Shown in pieces: positions 18,687-29,627 of a stretch of DNA of 64,000 nt (position 1 is the stretch's first letter; the number at the start of each line of letters is the position of its first letter). Made by a program: the position numbers and the translations under genes. Location: contig NZ_JACEFJ010000017.1 of the NCBI RefSeq assembly GCF_015354735.1, forward strand, positions 1 to 64,000. Direction: 5' to 3'. Below the pieces are notes generated by a model. It was given only the letters and a program-made list of their open reading frames with translations. It made no database searches and was not told the origin of the DNA. This DNA is from Pararhodonellum marinum. GTDB taxonomy: Bacteria > Bacteroidota > Bacteroidia > Cytophagales > Cyclobacteriaceae.

Positions 18687-19475
18687 TCAAGAATTCATCT
18701 CATCCCAATTCCATTCTTCATTGATCTGGTTGATGGCATGATGGGCGGTTAGGTCATATTGACAAGGTACTATCGACACGTAATTATTGGCAATGGCCCA
18801 CTCGTCATTGTCCTCCCCTTTGTCAAAATTCACAAAATTACCTGCCATCCAGAAATATTTTCTTCCATTTGGGTCAAATCTTTCCGCAAACTCCTCCTGC
18901 CACTTGGCGTGTGCTTGCCTACACAATTTGACGCCTTTCAGTTTTTCATTCCTTTTGGGAGGAAAATTCACATTTAACGCCACCCCCTTGGGCATGCCGT
19001 TTTCAAGTACCTGTTTGGCAATTTTATACACATATTCCTCTGTGTGGGAAAAATCCGCTTTGGAGGAGTAATCACATAAACTGAATCCGATAGAAGGATA
19101 CCCTTCCATGGCCCCTTCTATGGCGGCGGACATGGTTCCAGAATAAAGAACAGAAATGGAGGTATTGCTACCATGATTGATCCCACTGACTACAAGGTCA
19201 GCCTTTCTGTCTTTAAGGACATAATGCTTGGCGAGCTTTACGCAATCTGCTGGGGTACCGCTGGATTTATAGGCAATGACTTCTTCAAAAACCTCTTCTT
19301 CGGTCAATCGGAGCGTTTCTCCGATGGTAATGGCGTGGCCCATTCCTGACTGGGGGCTGTCGGGTGCCACCACCACCACATCTCCCAATTCCTTCATGAC
19401 ATTGACTAACACTCGGATTCCCCGTGAAGTAATGCCATCATCATTACTCACTAGAATAAGGGGTTTTTTGGACAT
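18687..19475 (-). CDS. surE: 5'/3'-nucleotidase SurE
   Basis: The 262-residue protein has the SurE metal-binding start LVSNDDG (D12, D13) and the motif VSGINHGSNT. SurE removes phosphate from nucleoside monophosphates and has been linked to stationary-phase survival and to protein-repair loci. Length is normal for the family. It follows a small secreted-protein gene on the same strand with a 19-bp gap, so the two may be co-transcribed. Confidence 0.95.
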   Translation of the reverse strand: MSKKPLILVSNDDGITSRGIRVLVNVMKELGDVVVVAPDSPQSGMGHAITIGETLRLTEEEVFEEVIAYKSSGTPADCVKLAKHYVLKDRKADLVVSGINHGSNTSISVLYSGTMSAAIEGAMEGYPSIGFSLCDYSSKADFSHTEEYVYKIAKQVLENGMPKGVALNVNFPPKRNEKLKGVKLCRQAHAKWQEEFAERFDPNGRKYFWMAGNFVNFDKGEDNDEWAIANNYVSIVPCQYDLTAHHAINQINEEWNWDEMNS

Positions 19476-19494
19476 AAAAATCTGTGTTTTTTAA

Positions 19495-20127
19495 TTATTT
19501 TATTTGATTGTAGTAGGCCGTGATTCTTAACAAATCACCTCTTTTGTCATGGGAAAGTCTATTTTTTCTCATAAACAAATTGACTTCGTCGGATTTGTCA
19601 TCCATGAATTCAAAAAGCTCTTTCTTTTTCTGTCCATACCGCTGAATTCTTCCATCTTTAAAAAAATAATAATCAAAGGCCAACTTGTTGCCAGCCATCA
19701 TAGGGGGCCCGAACATGGGATTCATGTACATGGGACCATACATGCCCATACCTCTTGTATCAGTGGTAATGTATTCCCTGCACAACAAGGCAATGTTGTC
19801 TCCCTCAGTTAGCAATTCAAAAAAGGTCGGTACTTCATAATCGGTACTTTGGGCATAGGGCAAACTATAGAACGTCCTAATGCCTCCATAATATTCGTCA
19901 AATATTTCAAAATAAGTGACTGTAGATGGACTAAAGGTAGTTATGGTCTGACCTTGAAGCTGTACCACGTTGTTGTCTAAATCATATTTTACCTTACCCC
20001 GATATACCTCACCGTCTGTTGTCGTAATCCTTCCATCATGCCAAATCTGAGAAGGAAATTGTTGTGCTGATACAAATCCTCCCAAACTCATCAAAAGAAC
20101 CAAAATACATATCGTTAATTTATTCAT
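19495..20127 (-). CDS. Secreted protein of unknown function
   Basis: The 210-residue protein has a clear signal peptide ending VSAQQ. The mature part is beta-rich with GEVYRGKVKYDLDNNVVQL and a Tyr-Gly-Met-rich stretch GMGMYGPMYMNPMFGPPMM near residue 125. I do not recognise a named family. The early motif resembles short Bacteroidota proteins that begin with a small SH3-like fold, but this is only an impression. It precedes surE on the same strand. Confidence 0.75.
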   Translation of the reverse strand: MNKLTICILVLLMSLGGFVSAQQFPSQIWHDGRITTTDGEVYRGKVKYDLDNNVVQLQGQTITTFSPSTVTYFEIFDEYYGGIRTFYSLPYAQSTDYEVPTFFELLTEGDNIALLCREYITTDTRGMGMYGPMYMNPMFGPPMMAGNKLAFDYYFFKDGRIQRYGQKKKELFEFMDDKSDEVNLFMRKNRLSHDKRGDLLRITAYYNQIK

Positions 20128-20235
20128 ATACGGTCATTTTTTCATCACATTAAAATAACGAAATCTGCCAAGGAATAGTTGGTTTTCACTAATTATTTGT
20201 ATTTGGAAAATTAGATTTTGATGGCCAGTTTGGAT

Positions 20236-21471
20236 TTATTTGACCTGATCGGGTCTAGAAACCAAAATTTGGTGTCCCATTTTATCTCTTTTGGTCGTAA
20301 GGTATTTTTCATTGTGGGGATTAGAAGAAATTTCCAAAGAAACGGTGTCTACAATTTCCAAACCATACCCCAATAAACCCGCTCTTTTCGTCGGATTATT
20401 GGTGATCAGCCTGATTTTAGAAATCCCTAAATCCCTTAAAATCTGAGCTCCTACTCCATAATCCCTTTTGTCCATAGGAAAACCCAAGGCCAGATTTGCC
20501 TGAACGGTATCCATTCCCTGCTCTTGTAACTTGTAGGCTTTCAATTTATTGATCAATCCTATGCCCCTACCCTCCTGGTTCATGTATAATATAACGCCTT
20601 GGCCTGCTTTTTCCACCAATTCCATAGCTCGATGCAACTGAGGGCCACAATCACACCTGCAGGAACCGAAAATATCACCAGTAAGACAGGATGAGTGAAC
20701 CCGCACCAGCACAGGCTCTTCCGGTTTCCATTCTCCTTTGATCAAGGCCAAGTGTAATTCTTCTGTATTGGTTTGTCTAAATGCGATTAAGTCGAAGTTT
20801 CCCCAAGTGGTGGGCATTTCTACCCCTATTTCCCTTTTGATCAGGCTTTCATTCTTTAACCTGTAGGCGATGAGGTCCTTGATGGAAATCAGTTTTAGAT
20901 CAAAACGCTTGGCCACTTCCACCAGATCAGGTAACCTTGCCATGGTGCCATCTTCGTTCATGATCTCTACCAACACGCCGGCAGGTTGAAAACCAGCCAA
21001 TCTTGCCAAATCAATGGCTGCTTCGGTATGGCCAGTCCTTCTCAATACTCCTCCCCTTTTGGCTTTGAGTGGAAATATATGGCCTGGTTTGCCTAGTTCC
21101 TCTGGTTTCGTAGCGGGATCCACAAGGGCAAGAATGGTTTTGGCCCTATCGGCTGCTGATATCCCGGTAGTACAACCATGGCCTATCAAATCTATTGAGA
21201 CTGTAAAGGGAGTTTCAAAGGTAGCTGTATTTCTACCCACCATTAATTCCAGACCCAATTCCTCACAACGGTCCTCTATCAAAGGGGCGCATATCAATCC
21301 CCTTCCATGGGTAGCCATGAAATTGATGATCTCGGGCGTCACTTTTTCGGCCGCACAAACGAAGTCACCTTCATTTTCCCTGTCTTCATCATCAACTACA
21401 ATGATGATTTCTCCTCTTTTTATGGCCTCGATACCTGCTTCGATGGTATCCAGTTTAAATGTATCTGACAT
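20236..21471 (-). CDS. ribBA: Bifunctional DHBP synthase / GTP cyclohydrolase II
   Basis: The 411-residue protein joins both first steps of riboflavin synthesis. The N-terminal half makes 3,4-dihydroxy-2-butanone 4-phosphate from ribulose 5-phosphate ([36 protein letters not shown]). The C-terminal half opens GTP and carries the zinc Cys cluster ([17 protein letters not shown]) and [14 protein letters not shown] 21471 gives the family N-terminus; the frame extends to 21501. It is 80 bp behind dnaG, so there is no room for a full FMN riboswitch in the gap. Cytoplasmic. Confidence 0.96.
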   Translation of the reverse strand: MSDTFKLDTIEAGIEAIKRGEIIIVVDDEDRENEGDFVCAAEKVTPEIINFMATHGRGLICAPLIEDRCEELGLELMVGRNTATFETPFTVSIDLIGHGCTTGISAADRAKTILALVDPATKPEELGKPGHIFPLKAKRGGVLRRTGHTEAAIDLARLAGFQPAGVLVEIMNEDGTMARLPDLVEVAKRFDLKLISIKDLIAYRLKNESLIKREIGVEMPTTWGNFDLIAFRQTNTEELHLALIKGEWKPEEPVLVRVHSSCLTGDIFGSCRCDCGPQLHRAMELVEKAGQGVILYMNQEGRGIGLINKLKAYKLQEQGMDTVQANLALGFPMDKRDYGVGAQILRDLGISKIRLITNNPTKRAGLLGYGLEIVDTVSLEISSNPHNEKYLTTKRDKMGHQILVSRPDQVK

Positions 21472-21551
21472 AATGTTGTTTGAATCAAATTGGGAGTGCA
21501 AAATTACATCCTTTACCGGATAAAACCCGTGAAACCCGAATTTAGTTTGGC

Positions 21552-23474
21552 TTATTGGCTGATCACTGTCCCTAGTTGTTTGTCAATGGCAATTTGAAAA
21601 TTCTTCAATTCCAGATAAACTTGTTGGAGTTCAACCACATCTTTGTTTTCGGCAACTTTTAGTTTCTGAATTGTTTCATCCAGCATTTTTTTCAACACCC
21701 TCCTTTTTAACCGCAAAATACCGGCATAAAGGGTTTTTGATAGATCATCAGTTTCCCGATGGGTATAGATCTGAAATTTCTTTTCCCAATTGTCGGACAT
21801 TTCGTGTTTGCTGGTAATCATGCTGATGACCTCTCGTTTGATTTCCTGGTCTTCCTGTTTTAAAAAATACTCCGGATCTGGCAGGACATCCTTGGCCAAA
21901 GCACCTTTGTACTGAACCAGTATCCTTTGATAAACCGGTGTTTCAAAATGAAGGTCTTCCATTTCCTGAAGCAGATAATCACAGACCCTTAATCCCTCCG
22001 AAACTTTCTCAAAACCGTAACTGACCAACAAACGTAGCATTTCTCTTTCATGGGCAATTTGGGTTTCCTTGAGGGATGCTTCTGTTTTTTTCTCAGGGAG
22101 AAAATCTTCAATTACCGTTTCCTTGTTTTGGAGATTGGCTTTAAACTGATGGTCTTTGGTGATTTTGAGCAGCATTTTATTGAGCTCTGCCTGGATGATT
22201 TCCTCCTCCATTTCCAAAAGCTTCGCTGATTCTTTCACATAGACACTGCGAATAATTGGGTCTGGGATTTTGGACATGCTTTGCACCACTTGTCTGATAA
22301 CTTCAGCCCGCTTGATGGGGTCAAGTGCTACCTCATCTGCAAAAAGCCCGATTTTGAAAGCGATAAAATCCTTCGCCTGAACTTTCAAATATTCCTTAAA
22401 TGCCACAGAACCAAGTTTCCTTGAAAAACTATCCGGATCCTCCCCTTGAGGAAAAACCACAGCCCTCACATTGAGTCCTCCTTCCAACAGCATATCTATG
22501 CCTCTAAGGGAGGCTTTGATCCCAGCCTCGTCTCCATCAAACAATACCGTAACGTGATCAGTAAACCTTTTGATGAGTTTGATCTGATTTTCGGTTAAGG
22601 AAGTGCCCGAAGAGGCAACCACATTTTCTATCCCGGACAAATGAAGTGAAATCACGTCGGTGTACCCTTCAACCAAAAAACAATTGTCCTCGTTTCTGAT
22701 GGATTTCTTGGCTTGAAACATACCGTAGAGTACATCACTTTTGTGATAAACAGCTGTTTCAGGAGAATTGATGTATTTGGGAGAGTTTTTATCATTCCCC
22801 AGTTTTCTGGCACCAAAGGCAATTGGTTTGCCTCCCAGGTTATGGATTGTAAAGATTACCCTACCCCTAAACCGGTCATAAAAGCGGCTCTGATCGGATT
22901 CTTTCTGAAGGATCAGACCAGCTTTCAATAAGATATCATCCTCAAAGCCGGCAGTTTTGGCTTTCTGATGCAGGTGGTCCCAGCTGTCCATGGCATAGCC
23001 AAGATCAAACTTTTCTATGATGGCTTCATGAAAGCCCCTTTCCTTAAAATAGCTGAGTCCGATGGATTGGCCTTCATCCTCTCTGAGGTTTTGGACAAAC
23101 AAATCCCGCGCAAATCCCAAGGCGATGTAGAGGCTTTCTTTCTCATTGTAAGCTTCCACATCCTCTGGCGTGGCATTGTGTTCTTCCTCTATTTCAATGC
23201 CATATTTCTTTGCCAATTGCTTGATGGCTTCATTGAAACCCACCCCTTCGATATCCATGACAAACTGTATGGAATCCCCTGCCTTGCCACATCCAAAACA
23301 TTTATATATCTGCTTGGATGGAGAAACGGAGAATGATGGCGTCTTTTCATTGTGAAAAGGGCAACAGGCCATTAGATTCTGTCCTTTTTTCTTCAGCGGA
23401 ACATAATCATTGACCACCTCCTCGATGTCTGCTCTCTCTCTTACTTTGTCAGTGGTGCTTCTGCTGATGGCCAT
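21552..23474 (-). CDS. dnaG: DNA primase
   Basis: The 640-residue primase synthesises RNA primers at replication forks. The N-terminal CHC2 zinc ribbon is CPFH (38-41) plus C59 and C62. The TOPRIM core shows [13 protein letters not shown] and DGDEAGIKA. The C-terminal region is helical and binds the helicase. Length is typical. Upstream 278 bp separate it from the divergent mrp gene. Confidence 0.96.
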   Translation of the reverse strand: MAISRSTTDKVRERADIEEVVNDYVPLKKKGQNLMACCPFHNEKTPSFSVSPSKQIYKCFGCGKAGDSIQFVMDIEGVGFNEAIKQLAKKYGIEIEEEHNATPEDVEAYNEKESLYIALGFARDLFVQNLREDEGQSIGLSYFKERGFHEAIIEKFDLGYAMDSWDHLHQKAKTAGFEDDILLKAGLILQKESDQSRFYDRFRGRVIFTIHNLGGKPIAFGARKLGNDKNSPKYINSPETAVYHKSDVLYGMFQAKKSIRNEDNCFLVEGYTDVISLHLSGIENVVASSGTSLTENQIKLIKRFTDHVTVLFDGDEAGIKASLRGIDMLLEGGLNVRAVVFPQGEDPDSFSRKLGSVAFKEYLKVQAKDFIAFKIGLFADEVALDPIKRAEVIRQVVQSMSKIPDPIIRSVYVKESAKLLEMEEEIIQAELNKMLLKITKDHQFKANLQNKETVIEDFLPEKKTEASLKETQIAHEREMLRLLVSYGFEKVSEGLRVCDYLLQEMEDLHFETPVYQRILVQYKGALAKDVLPDPEYFLKQEDQEIKREVISMITSKHEMSDNWEKKFQIYTHRETDDLSKTLYAGILRLKRRVLKKMLDETIQKLKVAENKDVVELQQVYLELKNFQIAIDKQLGTVISQ

Positions 23475-23752
23475 TGGAAAATATCAATCTGTTTTCAAAG
23501 ATATAAAGTATTGCTTCAATTTAGTATCAGAAGTGAAAATGACAAGAACTAATTTTCCTTCTTTAAGGTTAGCTATCAAACTGTGATTTTTGTAGGCGAA
23601 TTCGAAGGTTATCTAAGAAAGGAAACCGTTATTTGACAATTAACCAATAGTTAGAAAACCTACTGTGCAACAAAATTACAAGTAAAAAACAAAAAGCTTT
23701 AAAAAAGCCTTAATTACCCATAAATTGCAGGAGCATTCTCCAAAAGAAAAGC

Positions 23753-24847
23753 ATGAGCATACAAAAAGAACAAGTATTAAAAGCCCTTTCAACCGTAGAA
23801 GACCCTGATCTAAAAAAGGACCTTGTCACGTTGGGGATGATTCAGGGCATAGAGATATCTGGCAATAAGGTTCGTTTTAAAGTAGTATTGACCACTCCTG
23901 CTTGCCCACTGAAAGAGCTTATCAAAAACAACTGTATCGGTGCTTTAGAAGCAGAACTTGGTGAGGAGGTAGAGTTGGATATTGAGATGACTTCCAACGT
24001 CACTACCACAAGAAACAATACACCACTTTTGCCACAAGTAAAAAACATCATAGCGGTTGCCTCTGGTAAAGGGGGGGTCGGTAAATCCACCACCGCCACC
24101 AATCTAGCCGTCGCTTTGGCTAATTCAGGGGCCAAGGTGGGATTGATTGATGCTGATATTTCAGGACCGTCAATTCCTACCATGTTCAATGTGGAAAGTG
24201 AACAGCCATCAGTAAAACAGGAAGATGGGAAAAATATCATTGAACCCATATTGCAATATGGTGTAAAATTGATGTCCATCGGTTTTTTGACACCTGCTGA
24301 CAGTGCAGTGATCTGGAGAGGACCAATGGCGAGTTCTGCTTTGAGGCAGTTTATCTCAGATGTAGATTGGGGTGAGCTGGATTACCTTCTGATCGATTTG
24401 CCTCCGGGCACATCTGACATCCATCTGACCATGGTGCAGACCATTCCGGTGACTGGGGCAATTATCGTTACCACTCCCCAGAAAGTGGCGCTTGCAGATG
24501 CCACGAAAGCTTTGACCATGTTCCTGCAGCCACAAATAAATGTGCCCATACTCGGGGTGGTGGAAAATATGGCCTATTTCACCCCAGAAGAATTGCCTGA
24601 CAACAAATACTATATCTTTGGTCAATCGGGAGGCAAAAAACTTTCCGAAAAGTTTGACGTTTCTTTTTTAGGCGAAATACCAATTGTTCAAAGCATCAGA
24701 GAAAGTGGTGATTCCGGTTACCCTTCTGTGCTCAAAGAAGGAATTACCTCACAAGCTTATGGTGCGCTTGCAGAATCAGTTGCCAGACAAATCGCCATAC
24801 GAAATGCGGAAAAAACAAAAACAGAAGTCGTACAGATAAAAATATAG
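23753..24847 (+). CDS. Mrp/Nbp35-type P-loop ATPase with N-terminal MIP18 domain
   Basis: The 364-residue protein has a MIP18/DUF59 domain (about 1-85, with TTPACPLK) followed by a deviant Walker A motif SGKGGVGKST (104-113) and DLPPGTSDIH. Such ApbC/Mrp proteins carry or transfer iron-sulfur clusters in the cytoplasm. The region after VENMAYF, where many homologs have a CPxC pair, reads TPEELPDNKYYIFG and has no Cys. The gene is followed 5 bp later by an Nfu-type scaffold gene, which supports a role in cluster delivery. Confidence 0.93.
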   Translation: MSIQKEQVLKALSTVEDPDLKKDLVTLGMIQGIEISGNKVRFKVVLTTPACPLKELIKNNCIGALEAELGEEVELDIEMTSNVTTTRNNTPLLPQVKNIIAVASGKGGVGKSTTATNLAVALANSGAKVGLIDADISGPSIPTMFNVESEQPSVKQEDGKNIIEPILQYGVKLMSIGFLTPADSAVIWRGPMASSALRQFISDVDWGELDYLLIDLPPGTSDIHLTMVQTIPVTGAIIVTTPQKVALADATKALTMFLQPQINVPILGVVENMAYFTPEELPDNKYYIFGQSGGKKLSEKFDVSFLGEIPIVQSIRESGDSGYPSVLKEGITSQAYGALAESVARQIAIRNAEKTKTEVVQIKI

Positions 24848-24852
24848 AAAGC

Positions 24853-25101
24853 ATGCATACGGAACTCATTCAAAAAGTAGAAACGGCGTTAGACAGCATC
24901 AGACCTTATTTAGAGGCTGATGGAGGGAATGTCAAAATTTTAGAAGTCACTGATGACATGGTACTTAAACTGGAAATGACCGGAACCTGTAGTTCCTGCC
25001 CCATGTCGACCATGACGTTAAAAGCAGGCGTTGAGGAAGCTGTGAAAAGGGCAGTTCCTGAAATAGTCAAGGTAGAAGCCGTCAACGTAGCGGTAGTTTA
25101 G
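24853..25101 (+). CDS. NifU-like (Nfu) iron-sulfur scaffold protein
   Basis: The 82-residue protein is a single NifU C-terminal domain with LEADGGNVKIL and TGTCSSCPMS (C46, C49), the pair that holds a cluster between two subunits. It lies 5 bp behind the Mrp ATPase gene and almost certainly shares its transcript. Cytoplasmic. Confidence 0.95.
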   Translation: MHTELIQKVETALDSIRPYLEADGGNVKILEVTDDMVLKLEMTGTCSSCPMSTMTLKAGVEEAVKRAVPEIVKVEAVNVAVV

Positions 25102-25121
25102 GTCGGTTTTCATCGGTTTTA

Positions 25122-28100
25122 ATGAAAAATCTCTCATTTTTTTTTCGGATAAGCTGGCTCTTATCCTTTTTCTTTGCTCACTCCATTCATTTTGTTGAGG
25201 CACAGAAATTTTTAGGAAATCAATTCCAGGAGACCCACGTGCATGATGAAAAATGTGGCGCTTTGATAATTGAACAAATGCAGGAAGAAAGGTTGGGACT
25301 TCCCGCATCAAAAGAGTACTTCGAAGCCTGGATGGAAAGCAGAAAGGAGGCAATGAGGCAACAGCCACTTTCGACCCAACGTACTCAGGAAACCATTAAG
25401 ACCATTCCGGTAGTGGTACATGTCATCCACCGCGGAGAAGCCCTCGGCACTGGTACCAATATCCCATTTTCCCAAATCCAATCCCAAATTGAAATTTTAA
25501 CCCAGGATTTTCGGCGAACGAATCCGGATGCCGAAAATACACCTGATGTTTTTCTGGATGTGGCAGCAGATTCTCAAATTGAATTTGTTCTCGCCAAACA
25601 GGATCCACTTGGTTTGCCTACAGACGGCATCAATAGAGTTTTTGGTCCTCAAAACACCTACTCCCCAAGCGAGGCAGAATTGGTCGGGGAATTGGCCCTT
25701 TGGCCACCAGAAGAATACCTGAATGTATGGGTGTTACCCATGGCCTCACCATTTATAGGTTATGCATCTTTTCCTATTTCGGACTTGCCTGGGCTAAATT
25801 TCGCACCAAGTACCAGACAGACTGATGGCGTTACTATTGATTACAGGTATTTTGGAACGGGAGGAAGTGCCATAGGATTTTCGCGAGGGCGTACTGCCAC
25901 ACATGAGATTGGTCACTTCCTTGGCTTGAGACATGTGTGGGGAGACGGAGGATGTTCGGTGGATGACTTTGTGGAAGACACACCATTACAAAGCTCCCCT
26001 ACCAATGGCTGCCCCTCTAGTCCGAGGGTAACTTGTGAAAGTAGGGATATGAGTGAGAACTACATGGATTATACCGATGATGTCTGCATGAATATTTTTA
26101 CCCAAGGCCAGGTAGAAAGGATGGATGTGATACTTGCCTCTAGTCCCAGAAGAGCTTCCTTGGTGAACAATAGGGCCACCGTTATTCCAGTTCTACCTGA
26201 TTTAGATTTGGCTATCGCTTCCTTTCTTGAACCCGGAACCTTCAATTGTGAAGTTTCTTTTGCACCATCTGTAATTGTATATAATGCTGGAAATGAGGAT
26301 ATTATAAATGCTAGATTACAAATTAGATTAAACAGCCAAATCATTGAGACAAGAGATTTTGACCTAAGCATAAGTACCGCAGAAAGAGACACACTTTCGT
26401 TTAGTCAAATCAGCATAAATTCTGAAGAAAACAATTCCCTTGAAGTAGAAATTATTCTCGTAAATGGCAGATCTGATGACGAATCAATCAATAATCTCCT
26501 GTCCATCAATCCTGAATTCCAGACAGCCGTAGGTCTTCCGTATGCTTATGAGGAAGGGGATATCGACCAATTTTGGTCAGTTTTCAATCCCGATGATTTA
26601 ATTACCTGGGAAGCCAGACCCCTTGATATTTCAGGCAATGTGCAAGAGGTATTTTGGATACAGCACTATGAATATGAACAAACCGGAGAATTAGATTACC
26701 TGATCTCTCCACAGTTTGACCTTTCGGAATTAATAAATCCTCAACTTACTTTTAACCTGGCACATGGCCCTTATGATGATCCCAGATTTTCGGATCAATT
26801 GATTATTGCGGTTTCCACCGATTGCGGAAATACTTTTGAATTGTTTGATACCAACTATGACAAAAACAGGGATTTTCTACAAACCTCCCCTCCTACTTTG
26901 GATGCTTTTGTGCCTAGCAATGAATCCCAATTCAGAAGAGAAATATTTAACCTCAGTGACTTTGCAGGCCTCAGCAATGTGAGAATAGCCTTTATCACAC
27001 GTAACGGATTCGGCAACAATATTTTTATCAAAGACATTGAAATATTGGAAGAGGAAGTTTACCGCTACGATTTGGAAATCGAAAGATTGATCAGTCCACT
27101 GCCAATCTATCGAGAGATAAACAATGGTAGTCAAGAGGAATTTGAAATTACAAATACGGGCAATCTCCCTTTAACGGGTTTTGTATACCAGCGTAGCCGA
27201 AACTTCCAAAGACCCCAAGGCTCTAGTCTTATCCGAGTAGAAGCCATACCGCCGGGAGAAAGCCAAAAAGTGGATTTAACCATTACAGGTACCGGATACA
27301 GTGGGAACCTAACCAACATGACTTACATATTTACCAATCCAAGTTTTGACCAAAATCCTGGGAACGGTGACACTTTGAGCGTCTTCTTCGATAGAACAGA
27401 GGAAGAAATTGAGGCCATACCTTGGCGTCAGGATTTCAACAGACTTGTTACCCTGGTACCTTGGGTAAGCATTAATCCTGAAAATAACGATCCATCTTGG
27501 GAATTGGAAATATTGTCATCCGGGCAAGATGGTCAAAGGGCTGTCAAACTTGGGAACAGAAAGGCTGGGAATGCTTATTGGCTTGCATCCCCTACTTTTG
27601 ACCTTTCCTCTACCACAAAAGCAAGTGTGTTTTTCAACTATGCTGCGGCTAATGTTTCTGAAAACACCTCTTTGAAAGTCATCGTAAGCGACGATGGAGG
27701 ACAATCAGGTGAGGAGGTTTTTCAAATTTCCGGTGCTGAATTGAACACGGTTTCAGGATCGATTTTAGATCCTTTGGATCTTCAAAGTTTTGATAGGGCT
27801 TTTGTTGACTTGACTGAATTTGCAGGATCCGGAAAGGATAGAATTTACCTCAACTTTGTTGTGGAAGCCGGTGAAGACGAAAGTGACCCTATTTACATAG
27901 ACAATGTAGAGCTATTCCTTTCTGCCAATCCTGAACCTGTGGACCCAGGTTTGGGCAACACCACAGTGTATCCGAATCCGGCAAGAGATTTCTTCAATAT
28001 AGTCTTCAACTTCAGGACTTTTGAAACAGTGAACATTCAAATCATCAGTGCATCCGGGGCAATTGTTCATGACGTCAATTATCCACAAACTCTAAATCAG

Positions 28101-28199
28101 ACCTATACTTTCAGTACGGCTTTGTTCAATAAAGGACTGTTTGTTATTAGAATTTCAAGCAACTCATTGGTAGAAACCAGGAAACTTATCATTCATTAA
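25122..28199 (+). CDS. Secreted pappalysin-like (M43) metalloprotease with T9SS domain
   Basis: The 1,025-residue protein has a signal peptide ending VEAQ, a propeptide-like stretch and an M43 catalytic domain with HEIGHFLGLRH (H261, H265, H271) and a downstream SENYMDY Met-turn. Several beta-sandwich regions follow (about 350-930). The last 75 residues begin VYPNPARDFFNIVF and end TRKLIIH, a type IX secretion sorting domain. It is a cell-surface or released protease. It begins 20 bp behind the Nfu gene, although its function seems unrelated. Confidence 0.93.
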   Translation: MKNLSFFFRISWLLSFFFAHSIHFVEAQKFLGNQFQETHVHDEKCGALIIEQMQEERLGLPASKEYFEAWMESRKEAMRQQPLSTQRTQETIKTIPVVVHVIHRGEALGTGTNIPFSQIQSQIEILTQDFRRTNPDAENTPDVFLDVAADSQIEFVLAKQDPLGLPTDGINRVFGPQNTYSPSEAELVGELALWPPEEYLNVWVLPMASPFIGYASFPISDLPGLNFAPSTRQTDGVTIDYRYFGTGGSAIGFSRGRTATHEIGHFLGLRHVWGDGGCSVDDFVEDTPLQSSPTNGCPSSPRVTCESRDMSENYMDYTDDVCMNIFTQGQVERMDVILASSPRRASLVNNRATVIPVLPDLDLAIASFLEPGTFNCEVSFAPSVIVYNAGNEDIINARLQIRLNSQIIETRDFDLSISTAERDTLSFSQISINSEENNSLEVEIILVNGRSDDESINNLLSINPEFQTAVGLPYAYEEGDIDQFWSVFNPDDLITWEARPLDISGNVQEVFWIQHYEYEQTGELDYLISPQFDLSELINPQLTFNLAHGPYDDPRFSDQLIIAVSTDCGNTFELFDTNYDKNRDFLQTSPPTLDAFVPSNESQFRREIFNLSDFAGLSNVRIAFITRNGFGNNIFIKDIEILEEEVYRYDLEIERLISPLPIYREINNGSQEEFEITNTGNLPLTGFVYQRSRNFQRPQGSSLIRVEAIPPGESQKVDLTITGTGYSGNLTNMTYIFTNPSFDQNPGNGDTLSVFFDRTEEEIEAIPWRQDFNRLVTLVPWVSINPENNDPSWELEILSSGQDGQRAVKLGNRKAGNAYWLASPTFDLSSTTKASVFFNYAAANVSENTSLKVIVSDDGGQSGEEVFQISGAELNTVSGSILDPLDLQSFDRAFVDLTEFAGSGKDRIYLNFVVEAGEDESDPIYIDNVELFLSANPEPVDPGLGNTTVYPNPARDFFNIVFNFRTFETVNIQIISASGAIVHDVNYPQTLNQTYTFSTALFNKGLFVIRISSNSLVETRKLIIH

Positions 28200-28263
28200 G
28201 CGGTATTTTTTTCTTCTGATTGAATTCCTTCAGGATCTGTTTTTCTTGGGAATTTCTGTTGGT

Positions 28264-28536
28264 TCAAACACTTGTAGTCGGATCTATCACGGACCTTACC
28301 TCCGAAATTTTATCAGCTGGAAAGCCTCCTTTTTGGGCATGTTCCAAAACAGTCTCTGCGTCCTCCGCCATATGAATGCAATAGATTTTATCATCTACCA
28401 CGTAGGACTCTACCCAATGGTAAGGTTTTCCCAGACCATTCACAACTTCGCATGATTTCAATGCGATTCCCCTTAACTGTTCAGGCGAAAGATTTCCGGC
28501 TCCCGGTAAATTTCTTTCAATGATGAATTTTTTCAT
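28264..28536 (-). CDS. DUF4242 domain protein
   Basis: The 90-residue protein matches the DUF4242 fold: FIIERNLPGAGNLSPEQLRGIA, HWVESYVVDDKIYCIHMAED and GFPADKISEVRSVIDPTTS. A Streptomyces member of this family (SCO4226) binds nickel; metal binding here is only inferred. It is a single gene on the minus strand, converging on the protease gene with a 64-bp gap. Confidence 0.85.
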   Translation of the reverse strand: MKKFIIERNLPGAGNLSPEQLRGIALKSCEVVNGLGKPYHWVESYVVDDKIYCIHMAEDAETVLEHAQKGGFPADKISEVRSVIDPTTSV

Positions 28537-28856
28537 AGTGCATTTGGAGATTGATTTGCAGTCCAGTGAAAAAAAACTTTTTCAACTGCTGATTTTTTCT
28601 ATGAATTTAACAAACAATTACCTCATTTTCTGGGATTTATGGGAAATATAATTCCAGTTAATTTCCTACAGGGTAAGCATGATTTTTCGGAATACTATTT
28701 GATCACGTAAAATTATCCAATGATCCAAATCTTTATTTTAACTGGCCTTTGACCATTTACCGCACAGCCATTATAATAATGAATGGTTTCAAGACGTAAT
28801 AATTAAAATTTAAGCATAAATTTACCAGCTGATCCTTCATCATTAAATTATCTTTC
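28537..28856. other. Intergenic region before the PASTA gene
   Basis: This 320-bp AT-rich gap separates the divergent DUF4242 and PASTA genes. It contains TTGACC (28749-28754) and TATAAT (28772-28777) 17 bp apart, which looks like an Escherichia coli type promoter. No TAnnTTTG box with correct spacing is seen. No gene or RNA is recognised. Confidence 0.5.
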
Positions 28857-29627
28857 ATGAGTAGTTTTAAGGAAAAAATCAAAAGATTTCTTGTGCACAT
28901 AAGCATCATGCTGGGCATACTTCTGGTTTTACTTTTTATATTTTTTCAGTTTTATTTGCCAAGTTACACCCACCACGGTGACACTGTGACTGTCCCGGAT
29001 CTTGAAGGTTACCATTACAGTGAGCTGGAAAACTACCTTGGCACAAGAGATCTCAGGATGGAGGTCACCTTGGACAGCGGTTTTGTGCCTGAGGTAAAAC
29101 CACTTACCGTATTGAAGCAGACGCCTCGACCGGGTAGCAAGGTAAAGCAAAACAGGAAAATTTATGTCACCCTCAATGCGCAGAATGCTCCTTTGATTAA
29201 GATGCCTAATTTGGTCAACACCCTTTTGAAAAATGCACAGGAAATCTTAGTCAATTCCGGATTGGCAAGAGGTGAAATCATTTACATCCCTGACATTGGA
29301 ATGAATGTGGTTTTGGAGCAGAAGTTCAGAGGTAGAAACGTGGAAGAGGGATTTGAAATTCCCAAAGGCTCACAGATTGACCTTGTAGTAGGTGACGGTT
29401 TGGGCAATCAATCCCTGAATATTCCAAACGTAATTGGTATGGAAGAAGCAGAGGCTGAATTTTTGATTATCGGATCCGGATTGAGATTGGGAAGAACGAG
29501 TTATGTAAAAACAGACACTGTTCCAAAAGGCACCATCGTCAGACAGGTCCCCCCTCCTGGTGAAGAGGTCAAAACAGGTGTATTGATCGACCTTTGGATA
29601 TCTGAATTGGAAGAAATAGGAATTTGA
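28857..29627 (+). CDS. Membrane-anchored protein with three PASTA domains
   Basis: The 256-residue protein has a short cytoplasmic N-terminus, one membrane helix (about 14-33) and three PASTA domains (about 42-105, 112-180 and 187-252). Typical phrases are VPDLEGYHYSELENYL, MPNLVNTLLKNAQEIL and IPNVIGMEEAEAEFLI. PASTA domains bind cell-wall fragments in Ser/Thr kinases and PBPs; here there is no kinase or transpeptidase, so a role as a wall-binding adaptor is inferred. Its stop overlaps the next start in a TGATG, which indicates translational coupling. Confidence 0.9.
   Translation: MSSFKEKIKRFLVHISIMLGILLVLLFIFFQFYLPSYTHHGDTVTVPDLEGYHYSELENYLGTRDLRMEVTLDSGFVPEVKPLTVLKQTPRPGSKVKQNRKIYVTLNAQNAPLIKMPNLVNTLLKNAQEILVNSGLARGEIIYIPDIGMNVVLEQKFRGRNVEEGFEIPKGSQIDLVVGDGLGNQSLNIPNVIGMEEAEAEFLIIGSGLRLGRTSYVKTDTVPKGTIVRQVPPPGEEVKTGVLIDLWISELEEIGI

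Noticed and set aside
21472-21551. FMN riboswitch before ribBA
   Set aside because: The 80-bp gap is too short for the aptamer and shows none of its conserved stems.
28749-28777. TTGACC and TATAAT 17 bp apart
   Set aside because: It is a near-perfect E. coli promoter, but the main sigma factor of Bacteroidota uses the -33/-7 pattern, so chance is likely.
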